A stretch of DNA of 64,000 bases from Salegentibacter salinarum (GCF_900168115.1 NZ_FUZC01000008.1:124001-188000), one strand, 5' to 3'; shown: positions 1 to 10,107, counted from the stretch's first letter. Numbers and translations: made by a program. Notes: generated from the sequence alone by a model not told the origin.

Positions 1-3000
1 ACCGGGAGCGGTAAAGCTCTGCGTACTTTCATGCCAGGGGAAAGCAGCATTATATTTGTTGTCTTCCCAGTAAAATTCACCGCGTTCTTTTGGATCATTT
101 CCAATTTCGTTCATTGTTTCAGCATCATATAACCTACCATTTACCATAGTGTAAATTACAGATTCTGAATTACGAATATCTTCCAGCGGGTTTTTCTCTA
201 AGACAATCAAATCGGCTAATTTGCCTTCTTCCAGAGAACCAATTTCGCTGCCCATTCCTATATATTCCGCTCCATTAATCGTTGCCGCTTGCAAAGCTTC
301 CATATTCGTCATTCCGCCCATTTGCAGCAGCCAAAGCTCCCAGTGAGCACCAAGACCTTGTAACTGTCCGTGTGCGCCCAAGTTTACTTTTACTCCCATA
401 TCAGAAAGTGTTTTAGCAGTTTCTGATACCAAAATTGGTCCCTGCTCATATTCTTCCTCAGGAAGGGTTTCTCTTCTTCGGGAACGGGGATCTACGATTT
501 GTCTTGGAGTGAAATTCAATAAACGCTCATTTTCCCAAACTTTATCTTTGTCGTAGAAATAATATTCACCGTTAATTCCGCCGTAATTTACAATAAGGGT
601 AGGCGTATAACCGGTGTTGCTATTTCCCCAAAGTGTTTTTACATCTTTATAAACAGGTGCGATCGGGATGTTGTGTTCTATCCCGGTGTGCCCGTCTACA
701 ATCATATTCATATTGTGCAAAAAGGTACTTCCACCTTCGGGAACAACATTCATGTCCAGTTCTTTTGCAGCCTGCATAATTTGCTGGCGTTGCTCACGTC
801 GCGGCTGATTATAACTTTTTACCGAAGTCGCTCCAAATGCTTTAGTTCTTCGTAGTGCAGATCTTGCATCGTCCAGGTTATTGATCACCGCTTTAAAATC
901 ACCTTCAGCACCGTAAAGAATAATTCCTGTGGAATAAATTCTGGGTCCAACCATTTCACCGGATTTCACCATTTCGGCCATACTAAAAATACTTTCGCTT
1001 AAAGCTGAAGGATCGTGTACCGTAGTCACGCCAAACGCCATGTTTGCATATAACGGCCAGTGTTTTTTAGGTGTTAAACCATATCTAAATGCACCAATAT
1101 GGGCGTGGGCATCTACAATTCCAGGCATTATGGTTCTGCCTTCCAGGTCATAAACTTTCGCATTGTTCGGAGGCTTTATTTCGGAAGCTTCACCTATGGA
1201 TACAATTTTATTTCCTTCGATTAAAATGCTTCCATTTTCGATTACTTTATCGCCATTCATGGTGATAATCCTGGCATTGGTAAAAGCAATTTTTCCTTCC
1301 GGAACATCGGTTTTTAGCTCGAGTCCTATTTTTGTGCCTTTTTCAGTAATATCGGGAATAGAATCCGGCGAGTTTTTCAGAAAGGTAAAACGTTCTGAAA
1401 CTTTATTGGTAAAATATTCGTCACCTAAAGTCCAGTGCACATTTTCGCTGTTGTTTGACCAATGCAGGTTCATCCCAGCATCTCTGGTAATTTGAGTTAC
1501 GGGAATAGTTTTGGTGTTATTGTCTAAATCCAATGGTCGTCCGGTTAGGGTGAGCGGTGCCAGATATGCCTGATGCAAATGACTAAAAACTACCCATTTG
1601 TTATCGGGGCTTGGCACGAGACGGTTAGCGTGTTTGGAGTTGATATGTGTGCGCTCGTCGTTTCCGCTTAGATCTATACTTTTTAAGCTTTTTTCCAGGC
1701 TGCCCATAAGCGCACCGCCGGTTTGAAAGAAAATCCGGGAATCGTCCTTGCTATAAATCGGGAAATCTCCCGAATCGTGGATTTTCTTTTTATTTTCCCC
1801 GGAAGCACTTATCGTGTAAATTCCCGGTTCTTTACTAAAGGTTTGTCCCTGGTCGCTGTTACCTCGTTCCTTAACAAAAACAATTTGTTCGCCGTCATTG
1901 GAAAAAGCAGGGTTTCTGTAAATTCCTTTTTCTGAAGTCAGTTTCTGCGGATTCCTTCCGTTTAATCCAACTTTCATTAATGCCCCCATTTCTGTATCAT
2001 TCCAGGTCACATAAACAATTTCTTTTCCATCAGGGGAGAAAGCGGGTTCAAATTCAAAATCTTCAGTATTTGTAATTCGCTGAGGTTTTCCATTAGGTAA
2101 AGATTTTTTCCATAAATAGCCTACCGCATTAAAAACAAGGGTTTTTCCATTAGGTGAAGTCACCGCGTGGCGAATCACTTTCGGATTAAATTCTTCTGAA
2201 AACACTTGGTGTTCGCTGCGATGAGTTTCGGCAATTTCTATGGTATTATCTATTTCAAACGGAATTACTTCCGCATCGTAATTTTCAATATTTACCCTGT
2301 TAATTTTTCCTTCGCTCCAGAATACAATTTCTTTTCCTGAAGGAATCCAGCTAAATCCGGGATAAACGCCAAAAATAGCCCAGGCTTCTTGCTGGTCTTT
2401 GCTCAGCTTATCGTAAACCGGCCATTCTTCCCCAGTTTCTAAATCGTGTATGTATAAAACCGATTTCGTTCTGATACGTTTTATAAAAGCAAGTTTTTTC
2501 CCATCAGGCGAAACCTGTGGTCGTGCTGCGCCGCCGGGACCGCCTGTTATTGTTGTATTTTCACCGGTTTCAAAATCATATCTTTTTATTACGTAGATCT
2601 GTTTGTTTGGATCTTTATTGTACTGGAACATTCCGCCGGGGTACATATCTTCACTATAATAAAGATAGCGGCCATCGGGGGAAGTGCTGGGTTCATTTAC
2701 ATCCTGCTGATCATTTTTACGCTCGGTAAGTTGCAAACCGCCTTCGCCGCCAATATGGTATAACCACATTTCACCGGCGCCTAAAGACCGGCCCGAAGTA
2801 AAATGTTTACGAGCTACAATCGCGTTTCCATCGGGTGTCCAAACGGCATTGTTTAATAATCTAAAATCTTCTTTGGTAAGTTGCTTTGCATCTTCGCCAT
2901 CGGCATTCATAATCCAGATGTTATCGCCACCTCCGGCATCACTGGTGAAAGATATTTTTGAACCATCGGGACTAAAACGGGGCTGAACTTCGTAAGCCAT

Positions 3001-3264
3001 CCCGCTTCTTAAAATTTCAGCTTTTCCACCGCCTATCGGCATTTTATAAATATCACCTAAAAGATCAAAAACAATTGTTTTTCCATCGGGAGAAACATCA
3101 AGGTTTATCCAGGTGCCTTCGTCGGTTTGTAAGCTTACTTCTTTGATATTCCAGTCGTCAGAGTAGGGATCATTTACATCCCATTTCTTTTCTTCTTTTT
3201 CTTGTGAAATCAGGTTTGGAGTGGCCAAAAGTATAAAGATGGCCGGGAGGAATTTTTTAAACAT
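1..3264 (-). CDS. Secreted TolB-like propeller + amidohydrolase (C-terminus cut by window edge)
   Basis: The reading frame is open from an ATG at 3264 down to base 1 with no stop, so at least 1088 residues are present and the C-terminus lies outside the window. The N-terminus (MFKKFLPAIFILLATPNLISQ) is a Sec signal peptide. The first roughly 600 residues carry many PD40/TolB-type repeats with the recurring motif F/VSPDGK, which predicts a beta-propeller. The later part is an amidohydrolase barrel with the metal-binding motif GIVDAHAHIG and later histidines (VVPEGGSTFLHN, GHTGIEHN, NLGAHGQ). The family is annotated as amidohydrolase or 'WD40-like beta-propeller amidohydrolase' and is thought to hydrolyse cyclic amides or peptides outside the cytoplasm. 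The substrate cannot be told from sequence. It is transcribed away from the DinB-like gene. Confidence 0.9.
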   Translation of the reverse strand, partial: MFKKFLPAIFILLATPNLISQEKEEKKWDVNDPYSDDWNIKEVSLQTDEGTWINLDVSPDGKTIVFDLLGDIYKMPIGGGKAEILRSGMAYEVQPRFSPDGSKISFTSDAGGGDNIWIMNADGEDAKQLTKEDFRLLNNAVWTPDGNAIVARKHFTSGRSLGAGEMWLYHIGGEGGLQLTERKNDQQDVNEPSTSPDGRYLYYSEDMYPGGMFQYNKDPNKQIYVIKRYDFETGENTTITGGPGGAARPQVSPDGKKLAFIKRIRTKSVLYIHDLETGEEWPVYDKLSKDQQEAWAIFGVYPGFSWIPSGKEIVFWSEGKINRVNIENYDAEVIPFEIDNTIEIAETHRSEHQVFSEEFNPKVIRHAVTSPNGKTLVFNAVGYLWKKSLPNGKPQRITNTEDFEFEPAFSPDGKEIVYVTWNDTEMGALMKVGLNGRNPQKLTSEKGIYRNPAFSNDGEQIVFVKERGNSDQGQTFSKEPGIYTISASGENKKKIHDSGDFPIYSKDDSRIFFQTGGALMGSLEKSLKSIDLSGNDERTHINSKHANRLVPSPDNKWVVFSHLHQAYLAPLTLTGRPLDLDNNTKTIPVTQITRDAGMNLHWSNNSENVHWTLGDEYFTNKVSERFTFLKNSPDSIPDITEKGTKIGLELKTDVPEGKIAFTNARIITMNGDKVIENGSILIEGNKIVSIGEASEIKPPNNAKVYDLEGRTIMPGIVDAHAHIGAFRYGLTPKKHWPLYANMAFGVTTVHDPSALSESIFSMAEMVKSGEMVGPRIYSTGIILYGAEGDFKAVINNLDDARSALRRTKAFGATSVKSYNQPRREQRQQIMQAAKELDMNVVPEGGSTFLHNMNMIVDGHTGIEHNIPIAPVYKDVKTLWGNSNTGYTPTLIVNYGGINGEYYFYDKDKVWENERLLNFTPRQIVDPRSRRRETLPEEEYEQGPILVSETAKTLSDMGVKVNLGAHGQLQGLGAHWELWLLQMGGMTNMEALQAATINGAEYIGMGSEIGSLEEGKLADLIVLEKNPLEDIRNSESVIYTMVNGRLYDAETMNEIGNDPKERGEFYWEDNKYNAAFPWHESTQSFTAPG

Positions 3265-3409
3265 AGTGTGTTTTTTTAACGAGGCTAAATATACTATGAA
3301 AAGCTTAAAAGCTCTAATTGGATTGTCTGATTTAAAATTTTGGGTTTATTTATAGAATTGGCGACTTTTAAGTAAGTTTGGTTTGAAATATCCTTGAAAA
3401 TTATTGAAT

Positions 3410-3922
3410 ATGAACAAACCTGAAGTCTGGTTAAGAGGAAAAGTTGTTGAGGTGCCCGATTTGCTGCAACCCGCTGCCCACGCTTTATTACAATCCCGGG
3501 AAGAAGTAGAAGAATATATGAGGGATTTCCCAGAGGGATTATTATGGGAAAAACCGGCAGGAAGAGCGTCGGTGGGATTTCATTTACAACACCTAAGCGG
3601 GGTGATAGATAGAATGCTGACTTACGCAAAAGCCGAAAAATTATCGGAAACTCAATTTCAATATTTAAAAAATGAAGGAAAATTTAATGAAGAAATTTCC
3701 GTGGAATTCCTTGTGAATAATTTTCAGGAAAAAGTAGACGAAGCAATTGATTCTCTTAAAAATACACCTGAAAATATCCTAACGGAATTTAGACCGGTGG
3801 GAAGAAAAGCATTGCCTTCAACCGTTATAGGTGTGCTTTTTCACGCCGCAGAACATAGTCAGAGACACGTGGGGCAGCTTTTGGTGACGGTGAGTGTTTT
3901 AAAAGACTTAGATTCCCGATAA
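3410..3922 (+). CDS. DinB/YfiT-like metal-dependent four-helix protein
   Basis: The product is about 170 residues. It has the three-histidine pattern of the DinB_2 superfamily: one His in the FHLQHLSG helix and two in the HAAEHSQRHVGQL helix near the C-terminus. Relatives include bacillithiol S-transferases and putative metal-dependent hydrolases; the true reaction is not predictable here. I chose the ATG at 3410; a TTG six bases upstream is also in frame. A TAAGTTTG sequence at 3373-3380 fits the Bacteroidota -7 element, but no TTG lies at the normal -33 distance. The gene stands alone, divergent from the amidohydrolase and convergent with the dehydratase. Confidence 0.85.
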   Translation: MNKPEVWLRGKVVEVPDLLQPAAHALLQSREEVEEYMRDFPEGLLWEKPAGRASVGFHLQHLSGVIDRMLTYAKAEKLSETQFQYLKNEGKFNEEISVEFLVNNFQEKVDEAIDSLKNTPENILTEFRPVGRKALPSTVIGVLFHAAEHSQRHVGQLLVTVSVLKDLDSR

Positions 3923-4020
3923 ATACGGGACAGGCTCTGAAATAAATCCAGGATGACGATTGAAACTATTTAGAATTTCTACCAAGTATAAAAACCTCCC
4001 AGGAGAAGCAATTCAAGGAT

Positions 4021-4959
4021 TCAAAAAGGTAAATTACTTAAATCTACATTCCCACCCGAAATAATAATTCCCACTTTTTTCCCTCGAAATTTATCTTTTT
4101 CACGTAAAACTGCGGCAAAAGCTACCGCGCTTGAAGGTTCCACCACAATTTTCATTCGTTCCCAAATAAATTTCATCGCCGCTATGATTTCATCTTCTTC
4201 CACCCTTATAATTTCTGAAACCTTATCTTTTATAATCGGGAAATTCTTATCGCCAAGGTTGGTTTTAAGTCCGTCTGCAATGGTATTGTTGGTTTCATTA
4301 AATTCAATCCTTCCGCTTTCTAAAGAACGATAGGCATCGTCAAATTTAAATGGTTCGGCACCAATAGTTTTACAATTTTCGGTATAAAAATTTACGGCAA
4401 GAGCGGTTCCGGCAATAAGTCCGCCACCACCTACCGGAGTAATTATCATATCCAGACCAGGAAAATCTTCAATGAGTTCTTTAGCAGCGGTACCCTGACC
4501 GTAGATTACATTGAGATCGTTAGAGGGATGCAAAAAGATAGCCCCGGTTTCCTTTTGAATTTTTTCGGCAGCTGCTTCGCGGGCTTTGAGATTGGGTTCA
4601 CATTCCGTAATCTGGCCGCCGTAGGTTTTTACCGCATCTTTTTTAACCTGGGGAGCAGAAGAAGGCATCACAATATAAGCGGGAATTCCCAAGCTTTTTG
4701 CTGATAATGAAACAGCCTGGGCAAAGTTGCCCGAAGAATGGGTTACCACACCTTTCGCTCGTTCCTTTTCGCTTAAAGCCAAAATAGCAGCGGTAGCACC
4801 GCGCATTTTAAAAGCGCCCATTTTTTGAAAATTCTCACATTTAAAGAAGATTTCAGTTTCGGCTAATTTATTCAGTAAAGCTGAAGTTAACACCGGTGTG
4901 CGGTGAATAAAAGGAGAGATTTCTGAATGTAGTTTTGTGAATTCTTCTTTACTGATCAT
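4021..4959 (-). CDS. PLP-dependent threonine/serine dehydratase (serine racemase-like)
   Basis: This is a fold-type II PLP enzyme of 312 residues. The Schiff-base lysine lies in QKMGAFKMRGA (K51), and the glycine-rich phosphate-binding loop PVGGGGLIAG is in the middle of the protein. It has no C-terminal ACT domain, so it resembles catabolic threonine dehydratase or serine racemase rather than the feedback-regulated biosynthetic IlvA (about 400-500 residues). The expected reaction is deamination of L-threonine or L-serine to the 2-oxoacid and ammonia. It is the last of four minus-strand genes (7823 to 4021), but the spacing of about 70 bases to the universal stress gene makes co-transcription uncertain. 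Confidence 0.88.
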   Translation of the reverse strand: MISKEEFTKLHSEISPFIHRTPVLTSALLNKLAETEIFFKCENFQKMGAFKMRGATAAILALSEKERAKGVVTHSSGNFAQAVSLSAKSLGIPAYIVMPSSAPQVKKDAVKTYGGQITECEPNLKAREAAAEKIQKETGAIFLHPSNDLNVIYGQGTAAKELIEDFPGLDMIITPVGGGGLIAGTALAVNFYTENCKTIGAEPFKFDDAYRSLESGRIEFNETNNTIADGLKTNLGDKNFPIIKDKVSEIIRVEEDEIIAAMKFIWERMKIVVEPSSAVAFAAVLREKDKFRGKKVGIIISGGNVDLSNLPF

Positions 4960-5031
4960 TGTGACTGCTTTTCAATCAATAAAATTAATGGAATTTAATT
5001 CAGTAAAAAAGTATAATAGTGATGTTGAGCC

Positions 5032-5484
5032 TTATTTTTCTTCTTCAATAGGAATGGAAAGGACCGGGATTTCGGCAGTTTTAAATAATTCTACTGAAAC
5101 GCTTTCAGCAAAAAGATTATAGAAGAAACTGTGTTTGTGCGTACCTACAATTAAAATATCGGCTTTGAGTTTTTTGGCTTCTTCCAGCACGCTTTCTACC
5201 GTAGAACCCTGGATTAAAAGTGCATCAGATTCTATGTTTTTATTAATAAACATATCGCGAATTTGCTGTAATTCTCTGTGCTCGTCCCTTAATTCATCGG
5301 CTCGCATATCTCTAATATACTGCGGGCCTGCATCAAAACCTACAAAATCGGGATCTGGGGCGGCTACGTGAACCACCCAGATCTTAGCCCCGAATTTTTC
5401 TGCAATACTTTCAGCGTATGACATAAGTTCTCCAACGGCATCATTGAAATCTACCGCTACCAAAATATTTTTGAAAGTTTTCAT
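5032..5484 (-). CDS. Universal stress protein (UspA family), degenerate ATP site
   Basis: This is a single-domain UspA protein of 150 residues with the typical start (KNILVAVDFND) and end (AEIPVLSIPIEEE). ATP-binding Usp proteins carry G-x2-G-x9-G-S/T near the C-terminus. Here the corresponding segment reads GTHKHSFFYNLFAESVS: the second glycine is Lys and the third is Glu. The protein therefore probably belongs to the group that does not bind ATP. It lies 15 bases downstream of the hydroxyacid dehydrogenase gene and is probably co-transcribed with it. Confidence 0.9.
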   Translation of the reverse strand: MKTFKNILVAVDFNDAVGELMSYAESIAEKFGAKIWVVHVAAPDPDFVGFDAGPQYIRDMRADELRDEHRELQQIRDMFINKNIESDALLIQGSTVESVLEEAKKLKADILIVGTHKHSFFYNLFAESVSVELFKTAEIPVLSIPIEEEK

Positions 5485-5499
5485 ACGCTTAAATTTTAA

Positions 5500-6429
5500 T
5501 TAATAACCTCTATCTCGCTCAACCACGTTCTTAAGTTCTTCTTCTTCCTGCAATCTTTCATAATTCTCAATAATCTGTGGCACTACGGAGTTTGGATGCG
5601 TAACGCTGGCAATATGCGGTGTCACCCTTATTTTAGGATGTTTCCAAAATGGATGCTCATCCCTTATTGGCTCTTCCCAGAATACATCTAATGCCGCACC
5701 CGAAAGATGACCATCATCTACCTTAGCAAGTAAATCCTGCTCCACTAAATGTTCCCCGCGGGCCACATTTATCACGTAGGCACCTTTAGGTAATTTTTCG
5801 AATAATTCTAAATCCAATATTTTCTCGGTTTCAGAAGTAAGCGGAAGCATATTCACCAGAATATCTGACTGCTCTAAAAATTCATCAAACTCATCTTCAC
5901 CGGCATAACTATCTACATTTTCAAAATCTTTTTTATGTTTTGAAAAACCTATTACCTGGAATCCGTTTTTCAATAAACATTTTGATACGCTTTGTCCCAG
6001 GTTACCTATTCCTAAAATACCAACTTTCACATCGTTGTTTCTAGTGTAGGGCACAGGTTCCCATTTTTCATTTATCTGGCTTTCACGATAGTGCAACAGG
6101 TTTCTTTGATGTGCCAGCACAAGAGTGAGCACAAAAGTACCCATATCTTCTGCCAGACGATCGTCTACAACTTTGGTGATTTTTATGTTTTCGGGAAGCT
6201 CAGGATCACTGGTAATATGATCTACGCCGGCGCCCATAGAAGCAACAACTTTTATGTTTGGGTAATTTTGAAATATTCCGCGGGGATGGTTCCAGGTTAA
6301 GGCAAAATCTACCTCTTCTTTATCGTGGTCTTCTGGATACACATAAATATTTAAACCCGGATGTTGATTTTTTAAAGCTTCAACCCAAGCTTTCGGGTCT
6401 TTACCCGGACTAACAATTAATAATGACAT
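5500..6429 (-). CDS. D-2-hydroxyacid dehydrogenase, glyoxylate/hydroxypyruvate reductase A type
   Basis: The protein has 309 residues. The Rossmann motif GIGNLG is at 140-145. The catalytic triad of the D-isomer-specific 2-hydroxyacid dehydrogenases is present: Arg224 (NVARGEHL), Glu252/253 (VFWEEP) and His272 (TPHIAS). The TPHIAS context and overall length resemble GhrA, which reduces glyoxylate or hydroxypyruvate with NADPH, but 2-hydroxyacid specificity varies in this family. The gene is followed at 15 bases by the Usp gene and preceded at 29 bases by the acyl-CoA dehydrogenase, so the three may form one operon. Confidence 0.88.
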   Translation of the reverse strand: MSLLIVSPGKDPKAWVEALKNQHPGLNIYVYPEDHDKEEVDFALTWNHPRGIFQNYPNIKVVASMGAGVDHITSDPELPENIKITKVVDDRLAEDMGTFVLTLVLAHQRNLLHYRESQINEKWEPVPYTRNNDVKVGILGIGNLGQSVSKCLLKNGFQVIGFSKHKKDFENVDSYAGEDEFDEFLEQSDILVNMLPLTSETEKILDLELFEKLPKGAYVINVARGEHLVEQDLLAKVDDGHLSGAALDVFWEEPIRDEHPFWKHPKIRVTPHIASVTHPNSVVPQIIENYERLQEEEELKNVVERDRGY

Positions 6430-6458
6430 TCTATTCTTTATTTTTGAATGGTTAATAT

Positions 6459-7823
6459 TTAGCTTACAAAAGCACTATACCCCGTAATGGCACGGCCTAC
6501 AATAAGCGAATTAATTTCTTTTGTTCCTTCGTAACTATAAATAGCTTCGGCATCGGCCACAAAGCGGGCAACGTCGTGTTCAAGTAAAATTCCGTTTCCG
6601 CCCATAACTTCGCGGGCACGGCTTACCACATCCCTGGTGCGCATACTACAGAAAACTTTCGCTAAAGAAGCGTGTTCATCTGTTAGCAGGTCCGCATCCT
6701 GCATTTCAGAAAGCCGGAAAACCAATGTTTGCATTGCGGTAAGGTTGGAAACCATTTCTACCAAATGGTTTTGAATTAATTGGTACGAGGCAATTGGGCG
6801 GCCAAATTGTTCTCTTTTCCTGGTATATTTCAGTGCACTTTCGTAAGCTCCACGGGCACAACCAACCGCCTGCCAGGCTACTCCGGCACGTGTCATTCTA
6901 AGTACCTTTGCAGTATCTTTAAATGAATCTGCTTTTTGCAACCTGTCACTTTCAGGGATTACACAATCGGTTAAAGTTATAATGGCATTCTGCACAATTC
7001 GCAAGGCCATTTTATCCTCCATTTTTTCTGCTTTATATCCCGGATTTCCTTTTCTTACAAGAAAACCTTTAACCTGGTTGCTGTCTTCATCCCGTGCCCA
7101 AATAATAATCACATCGGCAAAAGTGGCGTTCCCGATCCATTTTTTCTGTCCGTTTAAGATCCAGTTTTCGCCATCAAACTTACAGGTAGTTTCTAGCCCG
7201 CCGGCCACACCGGAACCAACATTGGGCTCAGTCAAACCAAAGGCTCCAATAGCATCAAGTTTTTGCATTTTCGGTAACCATTCCTGCTTTTGTTCTTCGC
7301 TTCCGCAGAGATAAATAGATCCCATTGCAAGACCACTATGCACGCCGAAGAATGTTGAAATGGAAACATCTACACGAGCAATTTCCTGTGCGATTATACC
7401 TTCCATTAAAAACGGAAGATTGGGGCAACCATAACCTTCGTAAGGAACACCGGTAATATTTAGTTTTTTGAATTTTTCAATAATCTCATGCGGAAATTTG
7501 GCCCGGTTCCAATGGTCGTTCACCAAAGGCCGAACTTCATCTTCCATAAAATTGCGCACATCCATTTGAAGCTTGCGCTGCTCCTCGGTAAGTTTAAGGT
7601 CTAAATTGTAAAAATCGCCGGTAATTGGTGGAAGGTCACTCTGGCCTTTTTTCTGTTTGGTTTTTAACATTTTCATCAAACCCTTGAGTTGACGCTCGTC
7701 TAGCTGGCCTAAACTTTTCATCGCTTCCGAGAGGTCTATCTGTTCATTAATTTTCGCTAATTGATCCATATCAACCGACTTTAATAGGTTGATGGTGTTT
7801 CTTACTTTTCTGAAAACGGACAT
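6459..7823 (-). CDS. Acyl-CoA dehydrogenase, glutaryl-CoA dehydrogenase-like
   Basis: This flavoprotein has 454 residues. The acyl-CoA dehydrogenase signature AFGLTEPNVGS lies in the middle domain, and the catalytic glutamate is Glu432 in YEGTKEIN. The C-terminal GRAITGYSAF closely matches the GRAITGIQAF of glutaryl-CoA dehydrogenases. It has an N-terminal extension of about 75 residues with charged helices before the ACAD core (LTEEQRKLQMDVRNF). The predicted role is oxidation, and possibly oxidative decarboxylation, of glutaryl-CoA in lysine/tryptophan breakdown. No other gene of that pathway is adjacent, so substrate assignment rests on sequence similarity alone. Confidence 0.88.
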   Translation of the reverse strand: MSVFRKVRNTINLLKSVDMDQLAKINEQIDLSEAMKSLGQLDERQLKGLMKMLKTKQKKGQSDLPPITGDFYNLDLKLTEEQRKLQMDVRNFMEDEVRPLVNDHWNRAKFPHEIIEKFKKLNITGVPYEGYGCPNLPFLMEGIIAQEIARVDVSISTFFGVHSGLAMGSIYLCGSEEQKQEWLPKMQKLDAIGAFGLTEPNVGSGVAGGLETTCKFDGENWILNGQKKWIGNATFADVIIIWARDEDSNQVKGFLVRKGNPGYKAEKMEDKMALRIVQNAIITLTDCVIPESDRLQKADSFKDTAKVLRMTRAGVAWQAVGCARGAYESALKYTRKREQFGRPIASYQLIQNHLVEMVSNLTAMQTLVFRLSEMQDADLLTDEHASLAKVFCSMRTRDVVSRAREVMGGNGILLEHDVARFVADAEAIYSYEGTKEINSLIVGRAITGYSAFVS

Positions 7824-8056
7824 AAGGTGTTTGATTGGTGTAATTCTAAAATTAGGAATTAAAACTGCGTCCGGTTGTTAAAGCTTTCCGAAGAAAACGT
7901 CAAAAAAGCTTTTCATCCAATCAGAGCATTTTTTGAAAGGAATTGGGATTTTATTAAGGAATTTTAGAGAAAGTTTAGCGATCGATTTTTTAACTCGCAT
8001 TTCAATTACTCTAATTTAGGAGACAAGATTTTATTTAACCAACTAAAATATATGCT

Positions 8057-8932
8057 ATGAAAATGCAAGATCCACAAAAAAAATATCCGCAACCCCCATA
8101 TTCCGACGATAAGCAGGAAGAACCAGGGGTAGAAAAGAAAATGAACCCTATGGTAGATCATGGAGAAGAATCCTATCGTGGTTCCGGTAAACTGGAAGGT
8201 AAGAATGCAATCATTACCGGTGGTGATTCTGGGATTGGACGAGCGGTTGCTATAGCTTTTGCACGGGAAGGTGCCAATGTGCTTATCTCTTATCTTGAAG
8301 AACATGAGGATGCGAGAGAAACCGAGAAATATATAAAAGAAGCCGGAAAAGAGGCGGTCCTGATGGCGGGCGATGTAAGTGAAGAAAGTCATTGCAAAGA
8401 GATTATTAAAAAAGCTTTAGAAGAATTTGGTCAAATTGATATCCTGGTTAACAACGCTGCTTTTCAAATGGCTCGGGAATCATTACAGGATATTTCTTCT
8501 GAAGAATGGGATTACACCTTTAAAACCAATATCTACTCGATGTTTTATTTATGTAAAGAGGCAGTGCCAAATATGAAACCTGGTGCTACTATCATAAATA
8601 CCTCTTCTATAAATGCTTATTCACCACATCCAAAATTGCTTGCCTATGCTGCGACAAAAGGGGCCATTCAAAATTACACTGCCAACCTTGCCCAAATTCT
8701 TGCAGAAAAAGGCATAAGGGTGAACTGTGTAGCACCGGGACCTATTTGGACGCCCCTTATTCCAGCTACCATGCCACAGGAAAAAGTGGAGAAATTCGGG
8801 AAAAATACTCCGCTCGGGCGTGCCGGGCAGCCAGCAGAACTAGCGGCCAGTTATGTTCTACTGGCATCGGAAGACTCCAGTTATACTACCGGCTCCACGG
8901 TACAGATAACCGGTGGGCGACCTACTATTTAA
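8057..8932 (+). CDS. Short-chain dehydrogenase/reductase, YghA/GSP39-like
   Basis: The SDR has 291 residues. The cofactor motif TGGDSGIG is at 54-61 and NNAA at 132-135. The catalytic Ser is near 183-184, with Tyr197 and Lys201 in YAATK. A proline-rich tail of about 45 residues precedes the core (MKMQDPQKKYPQPP...), as in the YghA / general-stress-protein-39 group of oxidoreductases, which are often stress-induced. The substrate is unknown. The 233-base gap upstream holds an imperfect palindrome near 7839-7859 (ATTCTAAAATTAGGAAT) but no convincing promoter. The next gene follows 26 bases downstream. Confidence 0.88.
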   Translation: MKMQDPQKKYPQPPYSDDKQEEPGVEKKMNPMVDHGEESYRGSGKLEGKNAIITGGDSGIGRAVAIAFAREGANVLISYLEEHEDARETEKYIKEAGKEAVLMAGDVSEESHCKEIIKKALEEFGQIDILVNNAAFQMARESLQDISSEEWDYTFKTNIYSMFYLCKEAVPNMKPGATIINTSSINAYSPHPKLLAYAATKGAIQNYTANLAQILAEKGIRVNCVAPGPIWTPLIPATMPQEKVEKFGKNTPLGRAGQPAELAASYVLLASEDSSYTTGSTVQITGGRPTI

Positions 8933-8958
8933 AACATACGATAAATCTAAAGTTTAGT

Positions 8959-10107
8959 ATGATGGATAAAAATAATAACAAAAATCCCCGCAGAAATTTT
9001 ATAAAAAACACCGGCCTGGGGATGGGCGGTGTTATTTTGGCGCCTTCCCTATTGTCTTTTACGGAGCAGGAAAGTGTAAATATAGCGCGGGATAATAAAA
9101 AACTTGGTATTGCATTAGTAGGATTGGGCCGGTATAGTACTAATCAATTAGCTCCTGCATTAGAAAAAACTAAGAATTGTCGCCTATCTGGCATAGTTAC
9201 GGGTTCACCATCAAAGGAGAAAGCCTGGAAAAAGAAATATAAACTTCCCGATAGTAATATATATAATTATGAAAATTTTGATGAGATAGCCGGTAATGAG
9301 GATATAGATATAGTTTATGTGGTGTTGCCTATCAGTATGCACAAGGAATTTACCATACGCGCGGCAAAAGCTAAAAAACATGTGATTTGTGAGAAACCCA
9401 TGGCGCTTAATGCAGAAGAGGCACAACAAATGGTGAAAGCCTGCAAGGATAACGGGGTTTTACTTGCTATAGGTTACCGGTTGCATTTTGAACCTTTTAA
9501 CCAACGCGTAATGGAACTGGGGCAGCAAGAAGTGTTTGGAAAAGTAAAAAGTATAAAGGCCGTAGATAACAGTAACATGACTGGTGGCAGCCTGGATTTA
9601 TGGCGGCTCGATAAAGAGCGCGCTGGAGGAGGGCCATTGATGGATTTGGGTATCTATTGTGTTCAGGCTGCGATATATACTATGGGGAAACCTCCGGTGG
9701 CTGTCAGGGCGAAATTTGGGGAGGTTACACACCCTGCCTATTTTAGAGATGTAGAGCAGTCGATTACCTGGGAAATGGAATTTGATGAAGGGGTAGTGGC
9801 TAATTGTGAGGCCAGTTATGCAGACGAAGAGGAAAAAAACAGTCTATCTGGCAAGGCTGAAGATGGCTGGTGGAAATTGGAACCCGCTTATTCCTATGAA
9901 GGTAAAAAAGGGGAGACCAGTAATGGTAAAATGGAATTTCCAAATATCTATGAACAGGTTAAGCAAATGGATGCCCAGGCTGAAAGTTTTCGGAATAACC
10001 AAAACCCCAAAACACCGGGAGAGATGGGGCTAAGGGATATGAAGATATTAATGGCCATTTATAATTCCGCAAAAAAAGAAGGAACAAGAGTAGAGATCAC
10101 TTATTAA
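8959..10107 (+). CDS. Tat-exported Gfo/Idh/MocA-family oxidoreductase
   Basis: I place the start at the ATG of 8959 (382 residues); a second ATG follows directly. The N-terminus has a twin-arginine signal (NPRRNFIKNTGLGMGG then a hydrophobic stretch), so the folded, cofactor-loaded protein should be exported. The Rossmann motif ALVGLGRYS and the EKP motif (HVICEKPMAL) identify the family. The C-terminal half matches glucose-fructose oxidoreductase-like members, which hold NADP(H) tightly, in keeping with a periplasmic location. The sugar substrate is unknown. It probably shares a transcript with the SDR 26 bases upstream. An in-frame upstream extension overlapping the SDR gene is not coding. 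Confidence 0.88.
   Translation: MMDKNNNKNPRRNFIKNTGLGMGGVILAPSLLSFTEQESVNIARDNKKLGIALVGLGRYSTNQLAPALEKTKNCRLSGIVTGSPSKEKAWKKKYKLPDSNIYNYENFDEIAGNEDIDIVYVVLPISMHKEFTIRAAKAKKHVICEKPMALNAEEAQQMVKACKDNGVLLAIGYRLHFEPFNQRVMELGQQEVFGKVKSIKAVDNSNMTGGSLDLWRLDKERAGGGPLMDLGIYCVQAAIYTMGKPPVAVRAKFGEVTHPAYFRDVEQSITWEMEFDEGVVANCEASYADEEEKNSLSGKAEDGWWKLEPAYSYEGKKGETSNGKMEFPNIYEQVKQMDAQAESFRNNQNPKTPGEMGLRDMKILMAIYNSAKKEGTRVEITY

Noticed and set aside
8746-8958. N-terminal extension of the Gfo/Idh oxidoreductase
   Set aside because: It overlaps the SDR gene in another frame, and the Tat signal defines the start at 8959.
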